Positions 33,152 through 45,515 of a DNA stretch of 64,000 bases are shown here, piece after piece. Numbering within the stretch: position 1 is the first letter of the stretch; the number at the start of each line of letters is the position of its first letter. The notes beneath the pieces were generated by a model. It made no database searches. It was not told the origin of the DNA and worked only from the letters and a program-made list of their open reading frames with translations. Origin of the DNA: Allodiplogaster sudhausi (Eukaryota > Nematoda > Chromadorea > Rhabditida > Diplogasteridae); contig CALZFC010000248.1 of NCBI GenBank assembly GCA_945643635.1, forward strand, positions 2,726,501 through 2,790,500, given 5' to 3'. A program made the translations under genes and the position numbers.

Positions 33152-33399
33152 ATTTCTTCGACAGCCTAAACAAATAAAAAAAAAAAAATTGCAGAAAAAA
33201 ATTTGTTTAAAAACAACAGCAGTTATTGTGATTTATAACACACATTACATACATATGTTAGATATTTTACTTAGTTTTATCAAAATTCAGATGTCAAATA
33301 GGATAGAGAGAAAAAGGGAAAATCTATACCGAAATCTTTCTTTGACACAATAAAGAAGAACCGCATCAAGCTTAAAATAATACAGAGTGCTGAAAAAAC

Positions 33400-33500
33400 C
33401 TGCGCTTGGTACGAAAAGCAAAGACATGATTACTTGCAATGACTACCAAACTTGAGTGAATCTTTGCTTGCGCATCATCACCTTCAAAGAACTTAAAATG
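33400..33500 (-). pseudogene. Remnant of an A/C-type signal exon upstream of EGAS-B
   Basis: On the minus strand the sequence resembles the first exons of copies A and C (Met-x-KQRFT) but runs into TAG after about ten residues. A copy of the ancestral first exon therefore lies beside the divergent one now used by B. Confidence 0.5.
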
Positions 33501-34034
33501 TTAGATTTATTTATTTCCGGAGAGGAAAAATATTTCGACAGAGGGTAGGTTGTCCACACTCATATTTCAACCCAGAAAGAGCCCAGTATCTGGAGATCAC
33601 TAAATATTCCAAGAATCATGATCTATTCGCCCTTGGTGATGTTTTATAGTGTAGTCTGCCTGCCTACATGTGTGTGTGTCTCTTTGTTCACTTTCTCACT
33701 CTAACTCTCGCTCACTCACTCTCTCTCCTTCTTTTCTCCGTCTTTATTGTCTTTTTCTTCTCCCCTTTTCTATCTTCGTCCATCTCAGACATGCGTTGAG
33801 GCTGATTTCCTGAGCTTCTTCCTCCGTGTGCATGCGACCGACGAGCATTGGGATCCCTGGACTTTCACCCCGTACGGATCCGCACATTGATCATAACTGT
33901 TGCAAGCAAATGGATATAGATGTAAAACAACAGCTACAACAATTTATTACTCTAAATAATTATATTGCTAATAATAATCTCTCTACTTCGTGTAAGTCGT
34001 AATCGCTTTTAAAGCATAATTACTTACATACGAT

Positions 34035-34070
<36 letters not shown>

Positions 34071-34580
34071 AGAGAGAGATGGGTAATAAAGAGGAAGCGA
34101 AAACTCAGAGAAAGAGAGTGGTAGAAAAAGATAGTGCTCTCTCTCTCTCTATCTGTTGCCTTCTCTAGCATGTTCGTGCTCACCAAAGCCTTTTTCAAAG
34201 AAAACCAAAAAGAATCACTTCATTCACATCTCAAGTCCTCGTCATGCTTGCGAAGAAAGATGCGTGCGATCTCTTCGTAAGGAGCCCGTTTCCAAGCAAC
34301 AAAATGGACCTGGAAATCTCCTTGAAATTTTGATGACAAACACGACTATATTTACATTTTCAGTGATCATTTTGGTTAATCCCATTTCATAGTCATTATT
34401 CTCTGGCAGTCGAAATTTTGATTTTTTAAATCATGTCACGTTATAATAACTCTCTGCTCAATGTCTTCAACTGACCTGTCAGTGCCTTTCTGAATCACAC
34501 CTCAAATGCGCCAAATCCTTTTCCAGGAGTTCGAAATGGATCATCGTTTAATCGAGTGGCCTTTCTCTCTTGGCTTCTCA

Positions 34581-34611
<31 letters not shown>

Positions 34612-34940
34612 AACTACTCTCACTCTCATGGTCAGTTTCTGTCACTCATATTCACAACATTTTTTTTTCTTATCTCAAATGAGGCATATATTTTTGTTTC
34701 GGTTACCTTAACACATGTTCATGTAGGCATGTAGAGAGGCAATAAAAATACATATATGTATGTAAACATATATTGTTTATTGCACACCGATGGAGAAATA
34801 TATTGAAATGGAATCGTGGTGGAAATAACAAATAGGACGTCAGTGGCATGATCACTATATGCTAGTGAGAGCAAGACAGAAGAACAAAACATTATTAAGA
34901 GAAAGGAAAAGAAAATATGGGTACAGCAAGGGGCATGAAA
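33500..34940. other. 5' flank of EGAS-B; no gene
   Basis: Contains the shared box at 33600-33650, pyrimidine and GA repeats (33695-33740; 34037-34080), a degraded copy of the 17.5-kb signal-peptide block (34230-34310) and another CT tract (34570-34610). No supported coding exon. Confidence 0.5.
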
Positions 34941-36180
34941 TCAGCATACATATGTATATCAGAAATATCTAGAGAGTACAAAACAAGGTAAAGATCATTG
35001 CAAGTAAACATGGAGTCTGCATTTAAATCGATTTGGCGTAACAGAGTTGATAACTGTGGTTGGCAGAGCATTCCAGGGGGTCACTATTCGAGAAATAAAG
35101 CAGTTTTTATGGACATCAGAATTAAAAACCGAGAGAGCGAGAAGGTGAGGACGTTCTGAAGAGCGAGTGGAATATGGATTGGCCGGGAAAGAGAAGAAAG
35201 TGGAGGGAGAGATTGAAGTTCTGTCCTTTAGAATTTTAAAGACAACAATGAGGTCTGCTTGTTGCCTCCTCGACGAAAGTGTTGTGAGGCGAAAGAGGGT
35301 GAGACGTTGCGGGTAGCTTAGCTCTTGTCCGATACGCCTGCACACGCTCCTCGTGAAGTCCCTCTGAACATTCTCAATTAAGCTACATAGTCTGATCAAT
35401 TTTGGATTCCAAACTGTGGAACAATATTCAAGGATTGGCCTAACATACGTAGCAAAAAGGCGTTTATAAAGCGAAACATTTTTTGATTTAAATGATCTCA
35501 GTATATATCCGCTTTTATATGGTGTTCGAAATCGAGTTTGTCTGAATAAGATACGCCTAAATCGCGGACAATTTCGGACTCTGGAGGAATACTCCCGCCT
35601 AGGTTGAACAGGACTGGTGGGTGATGATTACCCAAACGGACGATCACAGTTTTTGAAGCAGAAATGGTCAAGCTATTGGCAGCGGCCCAGTCATGAAGCA
35701 AATCAAGTGCTGTTTGAAGCAAAGTGGGATTGTTAATAGTTGATAGCTTAACGTCGTCAGCATACATACTAATGGAGCAACCTGCTGGGATGGTATCTGG
35801 AAGATCGTTGATAAAAAGAAGAAAGAGTAATGGACCGAAACAGCTTCCTTGTGGGACACCAGCGGGGGTGGGATATGGTACTGAGTAAGAGTCTGAAACA
35901 CGTACAAATTGGGTTCTATCGCTGAGGAAAGCAGAGAGAAACTTTAAGAGACAACCTGAGATCCCATAACTCTGAAGTTTTATCATAAGAAGAGGAATAG
36001 AAATTGAGTCGAAGGCCTTAGAAAAGTCTATTAGTGCTACGGAAACATAGTGTTTCTGACCTAATGGTATTCGGCGACAGACTGAAGAAGCGAGAGCTCG
36101 CAGGAATGGCGGGGTCGGAATCCGAATTGGGCTGGACTAAGAAGTTTATGTTCGTTAAGGTACATTAGCATGCGTGTGCA
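34940..36180 (-). mobile_element. 5'-truncated non-LTR retrotransposon (CR1/Jockey-like)
   Basis: The minus strand encodes the C-terminal part of a non-LTR reverse transcriptase: PAQFGFRPRHSCELSLLQS, VALIDFSKAFDSIS, GVPQGSCFGPLLFLLFINDL and the catalytic SMYADDVKL (YADD). It ends with the typical tail VTPWNALPTTVINSVTPNRF and stops at 34995. Frame breaks occur near 36070 (in-frame stop) and 35498. The 5' side stops abruptly at about 36180 inside an EGAS intron fragment, as expected for truncated target-primed insertion. Not active. Confidence 0.85.
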
Positions 36181-36216
36181 GATTATGCGTTCCTTTGGTG
36201 ACTCTGAGACTAAGAG

Positions 36217-36290
36217 GCCCTCTCTCATTCTTGTGTGCTATGTCGCACAAACCCGCTGAATCAAAATAGCAAACGCGCGAATGAGAGTGG
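36217..36290. repeat. ~75-bp palindromic repeat, copy 4
   Basis: Nearly the same as the copy at 31047-31120 and in the same context, next to an EGAS exon of the SPGVFRAAL type. Confidence 0.75.
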
Positions 36291-36399
36291 GAATTTGAAA
36301 TCTCAATAATTTTTAGGTGATCGCTCACCATTAACTGTACCCGAGCTTGAACTCGCTCTCTCTCTCACTTTCTCCTTCTTGTTCTCTCTCTCTCTTTCT

Positions 36400-36553
36400 C
36401 TCTCCCCCTTACCCGATCTTGATCTCCCTCCGTCCAAATGCTGCATATTCGATGATGTCCTCGATCTTCCAGCTCATCTTCCTCAGCCGCTCCTCTCCGA
36501 GTGGCGCGAGCAGAGAGGGAAGAGCCGCCCGGAAGACGCCCGGCGAGGAGTGA
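36400..36553 (-). pseudogene. Orphan EGAS exon fragment
   Basis: Encodes the SSPGVFRAALPSLLAPLGEE and MSWKIEDIIEYAAFGRREIK block of the channel family. About 8 nt present in the other copies just before the TCACTC word are missing, which breaks the frame at its 5' edge. No other exon of this copy is present: its left side is the non-LTR insertion and its right side runs into 5'-flank sequence at 36650. A remnant of a collapsed gene copy. Confidence 0.65.
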
Positions 36554-37480
36554 CATCAACTAACCATAAGATAATATTAATTTAAAAAAAAAACTATTTG
36601 ATTATAGCTAGTACAGTAAAGGGAATGACCGGGCTGGGAGGGTGTCTCCCTTACATCTTGAGTTCAGTAAATATTTCAAAAATTTTGATTTTTTAGAACT
36701 TTGTGATGTTTCACAAGCTAATCTGACTGCCTCCATGTCTCTCCACACAAGTCAATCTGTCTCTCTTACTCTCGTTCTCTCGAACGCGAACTCATGCTCA
36801 CTCTCTCTCTCTCTCTCTCTCTCTAACTCTCTTTTTCCCAATCTCTTTCGTATTTATTGCCAATTAATTTCACCATGAAGTTTTCTTGTGCTTTCTTCTG
36901 CCTATTTATCTCTGGGTTTTCTTTTCGGCTTGTCATCTCTTCTTTCTTTTGTTAGAGCAATTCGTTAACAATTCCTTTTTTAAATCAATGATTCCGATTT
37001 CACTGTCGACTGCAATTACATAATTGCACTGCTTTTTGTTCCGTCTGCGTGATCTTAATTCGTACAGCTTAAAAGAGCAGCTTCGCCGCGTAGCACACAA
37101 ATGTGCAGCTCACTCCACCCAAGCAAATCCACGATACCCTTATTATGTTTCGCATCTATCTCCCAAAATCCTTTCTCTATTCCACCTTTCTCAGAGCGTG
37201 ATCTATATATGTGTTCTAATCGACAGTAAGAACATATAGAGTATAGGAATATATTGAGTACGCATGTCGTAGACCTCTAAATATAGTTTATTCTCTCTTT
37301 CGCGTTCTTGCAGGAATTTTGTAACTTCGGGATACTAGCAATTAAGGCTTATAGGTCAACCTGACCGTATAAGGCGAACAACGAAAGGTTATTTATTTGC
37401 CGGAGACCATCTTTTTAATTCACAGAGTCAACAAGTACTTAGTACAAATAAATGTAGATATTCAATATCTTCATATAATA
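36554..37480. other. Flanking sequence between the orphan exon and EGAS-C
   Basis: 36655-36740 repeats the EGAS promoter-side box, with a CT tract at 36795-36825. The remaining DNA up to 37480 has no supported gene. Confidence 0.5.
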
Positions 37481-37503
37481 ACAATAGCGAGGGTTTCACT
37501 ACT

Positions 37504-40500
37504 CTACACTCGTCTTGCAAAAAGGAAGAGGAGGACTACGATTTCTGCGATAAATGCCATTGTAATTCCCAACAAAACACCGCCGAACGAGCCCGTCGCA
37601 CCCATCAGAGTGCTCAGCTTAATATATATGAATATAATTTTTATTTATTTATAAATAATAAAAAAATTATCGATTTATCTCCAAAACACGTGATAATTTA
37701 ATTGGACAAACCTCAAGCAAGTAATATATCTTTTTAAAAATTTGTGGAGAACTCAAACCGAGTTCCTGTAATGCTCGGTAGTGGAGGCAACATGGCTATT
37801 GCACAGGTAAACATGCACTTCACTCTGAAAAAAAATGTAAAAAAAAATCATTTGTATCATTTTTTTCATATTGTGCAATGTAAATGTGAAAACTGGAAAT
37901 AGAACGCTCTTTAAATTGCAAATTCGTACCGTACTCGTCTTGTTGCATGTTCTATACGAATGGTTTCGCGTCGCGTTCAAACACGCCACCTGCAATTTCT
38001 TTGACGTCTCGATCTAATCCTAACTTTCTCGTCTTTCTCTCACTCTCTCTCTCATTCTCTTTCAGCTCTCTCTCTCCCTCTCTATTTTGCTCGCTCTCTC
38101 TCAATACCCTCTCTTCCACTCTCTCTCTCACTCTCTTTCTGCTTTCTCTCCCTGTCCTATCGCCTTATCTCTCTCCCTCCTTCCTAGAGAATGACGTCAC
38201 CCTCGTTGTCTGCTGAACTGTCGAAGAGAGAACGTGGAAATGTTCGGTCTGGCAGGCGGGTGGACAGAAACATTCGCTTGTTTTCTCTGCGAATCGCGCC
38301 GTTGCCTCAGCTACGCACGTCGACCCTTTATCCATGCATTATAAAGTTATTGTTTGGCATATAATTAAATTTATTTTGGGACCAATAATATTGATCCCAA
38401 TAAATATTTAGAAGAAGATCGAGACAAAAGCACACAAGTTCCATAATTGCAGCCGAGAACGTTGCTCGGCTTCGGAAAGCTCGCATCCATGCAACCGCAC
38501 GAAGCGAAGATAACGTCTTGTTGGCACGAGCGAAAACAACTCTGGAATGAGATTTGAGAAGGAAAGCGAAAGCAGAATTTTGGACCATTAATTGATTTTG
38601 ATTTACCGACTTGTTTCCCTAACTTTATTTTATTATATGATTAAGTATCTGATTTATTGGTTTAATTTACTGATTTGTTCACTTCAACTGAGTAGCCGCC
38701 CCCTGCATAGAACGAGGCAACTTCGACTGATGAATGCACGCAGCTGCCGATTAGTCGAACTGATTTCTAGAAATATTTCATTTATTTTATTTTAATTGAT
38801 GCAGTACATTTTTCAATGTCTCCTCTATTTTAAATGACACCTTTTTCACTTGGAAATGGCTGGAAGTCGCATCCAGTGAGGAATGAAGCGGAGACTCCAT
38901 GGTTATTCGTTGGCCGGCTGTAAATGTTCTTGTTGAATGAAAAAAACTAATGTTGGCTAGGATGTTGAAACACGTAAGAATATTTTAATAAAAAGGCTTA
39001 TCTTATTAGTTGAAATTTCTAGAAGAAGACGCAAATTACGAACGCGCAGCGATGAAGATGTTGAAACCGCTGACTTCATTCCATCCCGGACTTTCATTTG
39101 GCAGCGAATTTAGCTTCACTCGAAGTTCTTTAGTTGAAGAAGAAAGGGTGCTATTAGCATCCATACGATTAAAATAATGTCTAACCTCCTCGTCGACCAA
39201 TATGACGAGCTCTTAAAGAGTCATTTGAATTTATAGTGAAGTAAGTACCAAAAGAAGAGTCGAAGTGTTCCGTGAACAATTCTCTTAATTCATAATTACT
39301 TACATATTTCGTGAATATTACTTGAGATTAGGTGACCATGCGAAAGCTGCTGATACTCCTATTCTATCTCATTTTCACTCTTTCAATCGCTTCTGTGGCA
39401 ATTTGAAATCTCAAATAATTTTATTGATATTAATGTTACCCGATGTTGATCTCTTTCCGTTCAAATGCTGCATATTCGATGATGTCCTCGATCTTCCAGC
39501 TCATCTCCCTTAGCCGCTCCTCTCCAAGTGGCGCGAGCAGAGCGGGAAGAGCCGCCCGGAAAACGCCCGGCGAAGAGTGACTTCGGGTCATCAGCTAAGA
39601 TAATAATTATGTTATATTATTTAAGAACAATCAGTCAGAATTTGATTTCTACTTAACGAAAGTGTCAATCAATAATTCTTCACAACAGGAATTCAGAAAT
39701 TGCGAAACCAGCCTCAAGGACTGCATCTTCCGTTGTTTTTGCTAGATCGGCGACGTTTTGAAGTTTGCTTCCATCTAAAATTTCATTATCGTGTAAATAG
39801 TATAAAGAACAAAATCACATTGTTAAATGTGGCCGATCACCAAGAAACATTTGGAGGAAGTATCCGACGAAAGTAACCCGTATGTGATAAAACTGCGCTT
39901 CAAATGAGATGCAAAACTAACAAATGGAAGAACGGTGACTTGGGGCCCGCTTCATTTCAAATTTGAAATTTGTATATAAAAAACCCCTCTCAAATTCTTT
40001 CATCGTCTCGCTTTTCTCTAACGTCTTTATATCTCAACCCTTGGTGAAAATGGTGTGCTATTTAGGCAGGATGGGAAGAGACTGCATTTACTTCCAATCC
40101 TCTGGTACTCCTTGTTTCGATGTGAGAACGTAATTGTCGCGTCGACGTTCAGTATTAAAAAAATATAAATTTCTAGCTAAATGTTGATTTTCATACAGTG
40201 AAGCCGCCTCTATTCGCAGTTTCTGGCCAGTCTTGAACGGCGAAGGGGAGCGGTAATTTGAAAGCAATCGTCCTCTTTTAAAATAAAATATAAAAAAAAG
40301 AATCCGACCGATGGTGCAGAGTGATCCCGCGTAGCCAGCCGAGCACGTGCAGGAGACTTGGGAGCTGGAGCTGCTGTTCGTGGCACACGAAGCAGCCAGG
40401 TCGACCGTCTGGCACCTTGCAATTGAACTTGGGGGGGGGGGGACCCAACTATAATCTATTTGAAATTTCGTGTCCTTTGTTGTCTACTTTTGTTTTCAAA

Positions 40501-43347
40501 GAAAAAAATGCCCAATCGCACAGTTTGGTCAGGTAAAAAGAGCCAATTCAAGATTGAATTTTTGGCACCTTTACGTGAAATAGGCGAGACGTTCTCTTTT
40601 TTTCAATTCCCGTCGTTCAACTTCTTGTCCCCCAAAGAAAGATTTGAAAAAGAAAGAAAGACGGCAGCAGCAAAAGAGAGAGAGGGGTGACGACATAACA
40701 TCAAGAAGCGCATAATTTTGGAATTTCCCCAAAGTTGCGAAAGATCCTGCACCCCCTGACTGTGCAAGCAAGAATTCAAACGTATTGAATGTACATCGAA
40801 GCAGCTGTCGTGCTCGGTGCCGCGAAGTATGCTCCGCAAGGAGCGGCAGCTGACGATACGGTAGAAACTGAGGATACGGTAGACGATGGGGTGGTTGAAG
40901 TGGAAGTGGAAGTTGAGAGAGAAGTAGAGGAAAGGGCAGTCGACGTTGTTATCTCTTCTGTTATCGAGGATGACAGAATTGTGGACGTTGTAATGACGTC
41001 AGTCGTAGAGGAAGAGAGATCGGTTGAGGTTATGATCTCTTCCATTGTCGAGGTGGACGGAGTCGTCGAAGTTGTGATCTCTTTAATGGTAGTCGTTGTT
41101 TCTTCCGCTGTTGTAGTCGTCGTACTTGTTGAGGTCGTCGTTGACGTCGTGGTCCCTGAAGAGTTTTCCTACTTCTTGCTCAGAGAGTACATTTATTAAG
41201 AATAAGCTGGGATTCCCATTCGAAGTCCTATTTGAGATTTTTTTTCATCGTTTACATTTATTGTACTATGTAAATACATACATATGTACTTCCAAGTTAC
41301 ATATGTCTTCCTCTTTTAGCATCTTCCTCTTTTAATTTGTGCATTTTCCACATGTATTGTCTACAATGTACAAACTGTAACGCGAACATACATATGTATA
41401 TATGCATGAAAGATAGTATTATCGCTTGACGAATTATTTATTCATCGATTTATTGATTGAAATGTTTTTTTTACTATTGCCATAACTCACTCTAATCTTT
41501 GTTTACATACTGTACAGTTTATTGACTATAATATCTGTAGTCTACTTTTTCTTCTCTCGAATTACTGATTTACGTATCGATTGATACCGTTGAGTTTGCA
41601 GCACGACATGCCGCCGTACGTCGAAATCGCCGATCCGTCGTCTGTGCGCATCTTGTCGTAATAGTTGTTGTAGCACTCGGTGTATTGGACGGGCGCTTCC
41701 GCCCAAATGTAGTCGTAGTCCCATACCTTTGATATATTTAGCTCTTTTTTGTAAAATTTAATCTATAAAGAACAGTCTTTTGTATCCTTAATGTTGTTTT
41801 ATTTGCATTATAAATTTAAACAGTTGAGATGTGAGAGGCCTTTCAATGGCTCCCTAACTCACAAACATGACTCCGGGCGGATCGCAACGGTAGGTATTGC
41901 ATGGGATCTGCTCGAAGACGAAGAGAGAGGTGTCGGAGACGTATCCTTCGGGGCACTTGTTGTTTGGACCTTGCTGAGCGCAGTGCGTGCAAGTTCCCGC
42001 CGCGGCTGCAAGTACTTGCATTAGATATCAAGATTTCTACATTTATTGGCTTTTAAAAACTAAAATGATGCGCGAGTTGGTGAATCAACGAAAAGTACGA
42101 TCAGCGAAAAATTGTTACAGTAGACAGGTTTTCCAATGTGCTGCAAGAAAATAGCACGCGCGAATGAAACTACCCATTTATAAATGTCACATAATTTCTA
42201 GCTGAACATCACTGGATAAGAAGATAAAAAATATTCTGTGTGTCCGCCGTAGACGTCCTTTAAAGAATAAGAAAAGGGAGAAACATTATCTGAACGTGCC
42301 CCAGATGGTCGGATCGGAAGTCTCCGCGCACGTACAAGTAGTGGTCGCTGTCGGAAAACCGCTCCATTGGCTCTAAATGTTCTCGATTCACTCCTCAAGG
42401 CTCAGGATTCAGGGCACGTAATAGTTGCGTAAAGGAAGCCAGCACACAGAAAACAATTTTGTAGTTTTGGCCGCGGGCGGAAAAAGGTCAAGGACATTTT
42501 GTAGTTTTGGCGCTTTTGGCGCCACCAAAACTACAAAATAGGGTGTCGAGGACATTTTGTAGTTTGTACACCATGGCATTTCCCTATTGAACGTACATAG
42601 ATGCACATGACGCGAGTTGTGTAGTGAACAGAAGTGCCATCATCCTTAAAAGTAAACAAACTCACAAGTAAACTAACGAATACTAATATCGAAAGAGAGA
42701 GCAAGGAAGGGAGATAGTGAGAGAAAAACTAGAAAGGTAGAGATGGAGAGAAAGAATATAATGGAGATCTCTCACACATCGCACGATGCCCTTCCTACAG
42801 ATGAGATGCCAATATTTGTCGGCGTAGCCATGATCATAAGCAGTGTGGAGATTACTATGCTCCCATGTTTCCGTTCCTGGCGGCGGCCCAGGCGTCTCGG
42901 GTGGAATCGAGCATTCTACTGTAGAGTGGAGTCTTCATTACCGCAAAATAAAGAATTGTATTTGTGAGTGTTTTCATAAAATTTTGGTGCAAAAAGAAGG
43001 TGCTATTCTTTTCCACTATTATGTTTTGTGATGTTATGTACGATACATGGCGGAGGCGTTGTAGTCGGTCCCGATGAGGTTGTTGTGTCGAGTGAATTTA
43101 CTTAAAGAAAAAAAAATTTAAAAAAAGTACTCCTTCTTTCATTTTTAAATCAGAATAAAATAAATAAATAAAGAATATGAGGGTAATGCAATCGACAACA
43201 TTTTGCGCAACGAAAAAGTACTGAGAAAATATTTTTAAAACTGAAATAAATATTTTCACAAAAAGTTTCACCTGCGAATGCTCCAAAAAGCAATGACGTG
43301 ATCGCATGGATTGACGACCCAAGTCGAGCGAATCTTTGCTTGCTCAT
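37504..43347 (-). CDS. EGAS-like DEG/ENaC channel C (most complete copy; GIT in place of GLS)
   Basis: About nineteen exons. 43272-43347: start and hydrophobic segment (SIHAITSLLFGAFAG). 43042-43100: Thr/Pro. 42776-42918: TWEHSNLHTAYDHGYA. 42300-42372: TTTCTCAETSDPTIWG. 41863-42005: CTHCAQQGPNNKCPEGY. 41588-41726: ECYNNYYDKMRTDDG and CC. 40782-41155: about 120 residues of Ser/Thr. 40308-40415: EGF-like (CTCSAGYAGSLC). About 39690-39774; 39440-39594; 39186-39283 (GTYFTINSN, where other copies have Cys). Then Cys-rich exons to 37740 (SCFRSCQQDVIFASCGCMDA, ECFCPPACQTE). The last exon ends at TAG 37504. Its helix reads GGVLLGITMAFIAEIVVLLF, so the G-x-S signature is G-I-T. Phases close across all exons that could be measured. 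Probably a membrane channel-like protein with a large glycosylated ectodomain. Confidence 0.8.
40782..41155 (-). other. Mucin-like Ser/Thr exon of EGAS-C
   Basis: A single exon of about 124 residues, mostly Thr and Ser in short repeats (TTSTST, EEITTSTALSS). It ends with a less repetitive PCGAYFAAPSTTAASMY segment. In D the equivalent exon starts at 55412 and is shorter; in E it is almost gone; in A it is absent. Such tracts are usually O-glycosylated stalks. Confidence 0.75.
42121..42175. repeat. Half copy of the ~75-bp palindromic repeat
   Basis: Only the right arm is conserved (GAAAATAGCACGCGCGAATGA). It lies in an intron of EGAS-C. Confidence 0.55.
42460..42575. repeat. Hairpin-forming TTTTGTAGTTTTGG repeats
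   Basis: TTTTGTAGTTT occurs three times (42461, 42498, 42555), and its reverse complement AAAACTACAAAA occurs at 42528. The middle copy and the inverted one form a stem of about 18 bp (around 42497-42541) with a short loop. Located in an intron of EGAS-C. Confidence 0.75.
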
Positions 43348-43498
43348 CAACAACTTACCGGAATTCAAATTGTTAGACTTATTTATTTCCGGAGGCGAAT
43401 AAGATTTCCTAAGAAGGTGAGATGTCCACAAGCATTTTTCACCCTGAGAGAGCGCAAATGTTTGTGATGTCGTAAAGTGGAGTCTTCGTGCTTCCATG

Positions 43499-43541
<43 letters not shown>

Positions 43542-45500
43542 ATTCTCTCACTAAATCTCGCTCACTCACTCTCTATCTAACTCTCGACCATTATCTGTCT
43601 TTATTTCGTCCGTCTTTACTGCCAATTCTTTTAGTGCTCTTGCTTTTCCATCCTCAGACATGCGCTTGATTTCCTAGACTTCCTTCTTTACGCTGCTTAT
43701 TTGTCTCTGTGATTCTCTTCAAGTTCTGCCATGTTTTCCCATCGCAGACAAAGGGGCTGCTGAGTTGCGATGGCAATGCGAGACGATGGACCTTCTCTTG
43801 ACGTGGGTACGGCCTACGAGCACTGGGATTCCAGGGTTTTCCCAACGTCTGGATCCACAAATAGATCATAGGACAAGCATCCAAAGAAAAAAAAACGCAA
43901 AATGACGGAAAATGTGATAAATTCTTTTTACCATTAGTCGTGTTTTTAATTCACTCTGACAAAAAGCATAAATCCCTACAAGCAAAAAAGGCAGCCTCTT
44001 CACTTTACCATTCCAGTTTGAATAATCTCCATTAATTTTATTAATCCTATTATACAATGTAGTCCAATTAATGACCTAAATTTTCTAATGTTTTTTGTGA
44101 TGAAGTTGGGTGGAGTCAGTTCTAGATTTTCACTTGTCATATTTTCGTCATGTTTGTGAAGACACAAGCAATCTCTGAGCAATTCAGAGTCCGAGCAGAG
44201 GACGGCTAAAAGAGCCTGTTTCTAAGTGGCAAAAAAAACTTGGTCTTCTCTCGGGGAATCTTCCCTCGGATTTGTTTAAGGATGATGCAGAGCAATGTGC
44301 TTAAAAATAAGTAGATCAAAATTGCCAGCACCTGTTTTTTTTTCAATTCCACTCAATTGACAGCAAATTACGAACATATCCTCTCATCAAGAAGGAGAAA
44401 AGCACAAGCGTCCCTTCCCACAACTACAGCTACTACTATGTATGTATGTACATACCTATGTTCATCTCTCGCGTCCGCACGCACCAACGGCTATGACTTC
44501 AATGACGTCATCCAACACTGGCGGATGATATTTATGCACTTCTTCATAGAGAGGATGAAGCTTGGGAAGACATTCATTCAGAACCAATCTTTCTGTACAA
44601 CCATGAAAATGTTAAGATCTACCGAGGGAAGTCATCGAATTTTCTAAAGAGAATGTTTATCTAAAGATATTTCTGGACCGTCGTGAAGTGCTCAGTTGTG
44701 GGTAGTTGTCTTTAGATGTTGAGATCTTTTTTTAGCTCAATGACAGTCCACACAAAGTTTCATTGTATAGCCGTCATGATCACCATTGACCACTGTGCGA
44801 TTTGCATGAAATCAGAGAGGTTAAAAGTCACGTCTTCTTCCAATGCATATGTAGATACATATATTCAACAACAGAAGATAGCAGAAGCACTTTTGTACTC
44901 CACAATCGGTGCACATTACGAAATAAGAACAACTAACACATGATAGATTAAATATTTAAAGAAAAATGACTAATTAACATAGACATATGTAATAGGCAAA
45001 ACCTCAATTTATGGAAAAAAATTTCAAACTCCACATGTCTTCTTTGTTTTTGTTTTTGTCCACGGTCGCGGAGTCTTATGATTCCATTTTCCCTTTTCGA
45101 CCGATCGCAATTCACTCGGTGCTGCATAAAAAAAGCAAGGAGAATTTTCAATCAGAGAATTAAGAATTAGCATGCAAATTAAGAGCACAAGAAAATTTCG
45201 ATTCTAAATACAAAGAAGGACTGGTACATTCAAAATAATACTATTGAAATGTTCCGGATCATCTGATTTATTGTTAGGCAAAGGCTTTCCTTCGCGTTGT
45301 CGTCGAGAGGATGCATGCTCCTTCTACCCAAACGGCCGCTCTCGACGCTTTTTTCATTCTTCTCATCGTCAACCACTTCCACGACCAAATGCGTTCCGTG
45401 AGAGAAAAAAATTAATAATATTAAAATAATAATGATAATATATTTAAAAAAAATTAGAATTTAAAATTCATATATTTCAGCTCTAAATCGGCGACATTTT
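43348..45500. other. 5' flank of EGAS-C and spacer; no gene seen
   Basis: 43440-43500 and 43640-43870 are the shared flank boxes. 44150-44230 is a degraded copy of the 17.5-kb signal block. 44300-45500 is AT-rich with scattered short frames and no chain of exons. Confidence 0.5.
43500..43540. repeat. (CT)n microsatellite upstream of EGAS-C
   Basis: Pure CT run in the 5' flank, at the position where the other EGAS copies also have pyrimidine tracts. Confidence 0.9.
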
Positions 45501-45515
45501 AATAAACACATTTCA

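Noticed and set aside
35668..35907. Second-frame ORF within the non-LTR element
   Set aside because: A shadow of the reverse transcriptase frame containing YADD.
40789..41199. Plus-strand Val/Glu-rich ORF
   Set aside because: It is the antisense of the Ser/Thr-rich EGAS-C exon. The minus-strand reading fits splice sites and the neighbouring exons.
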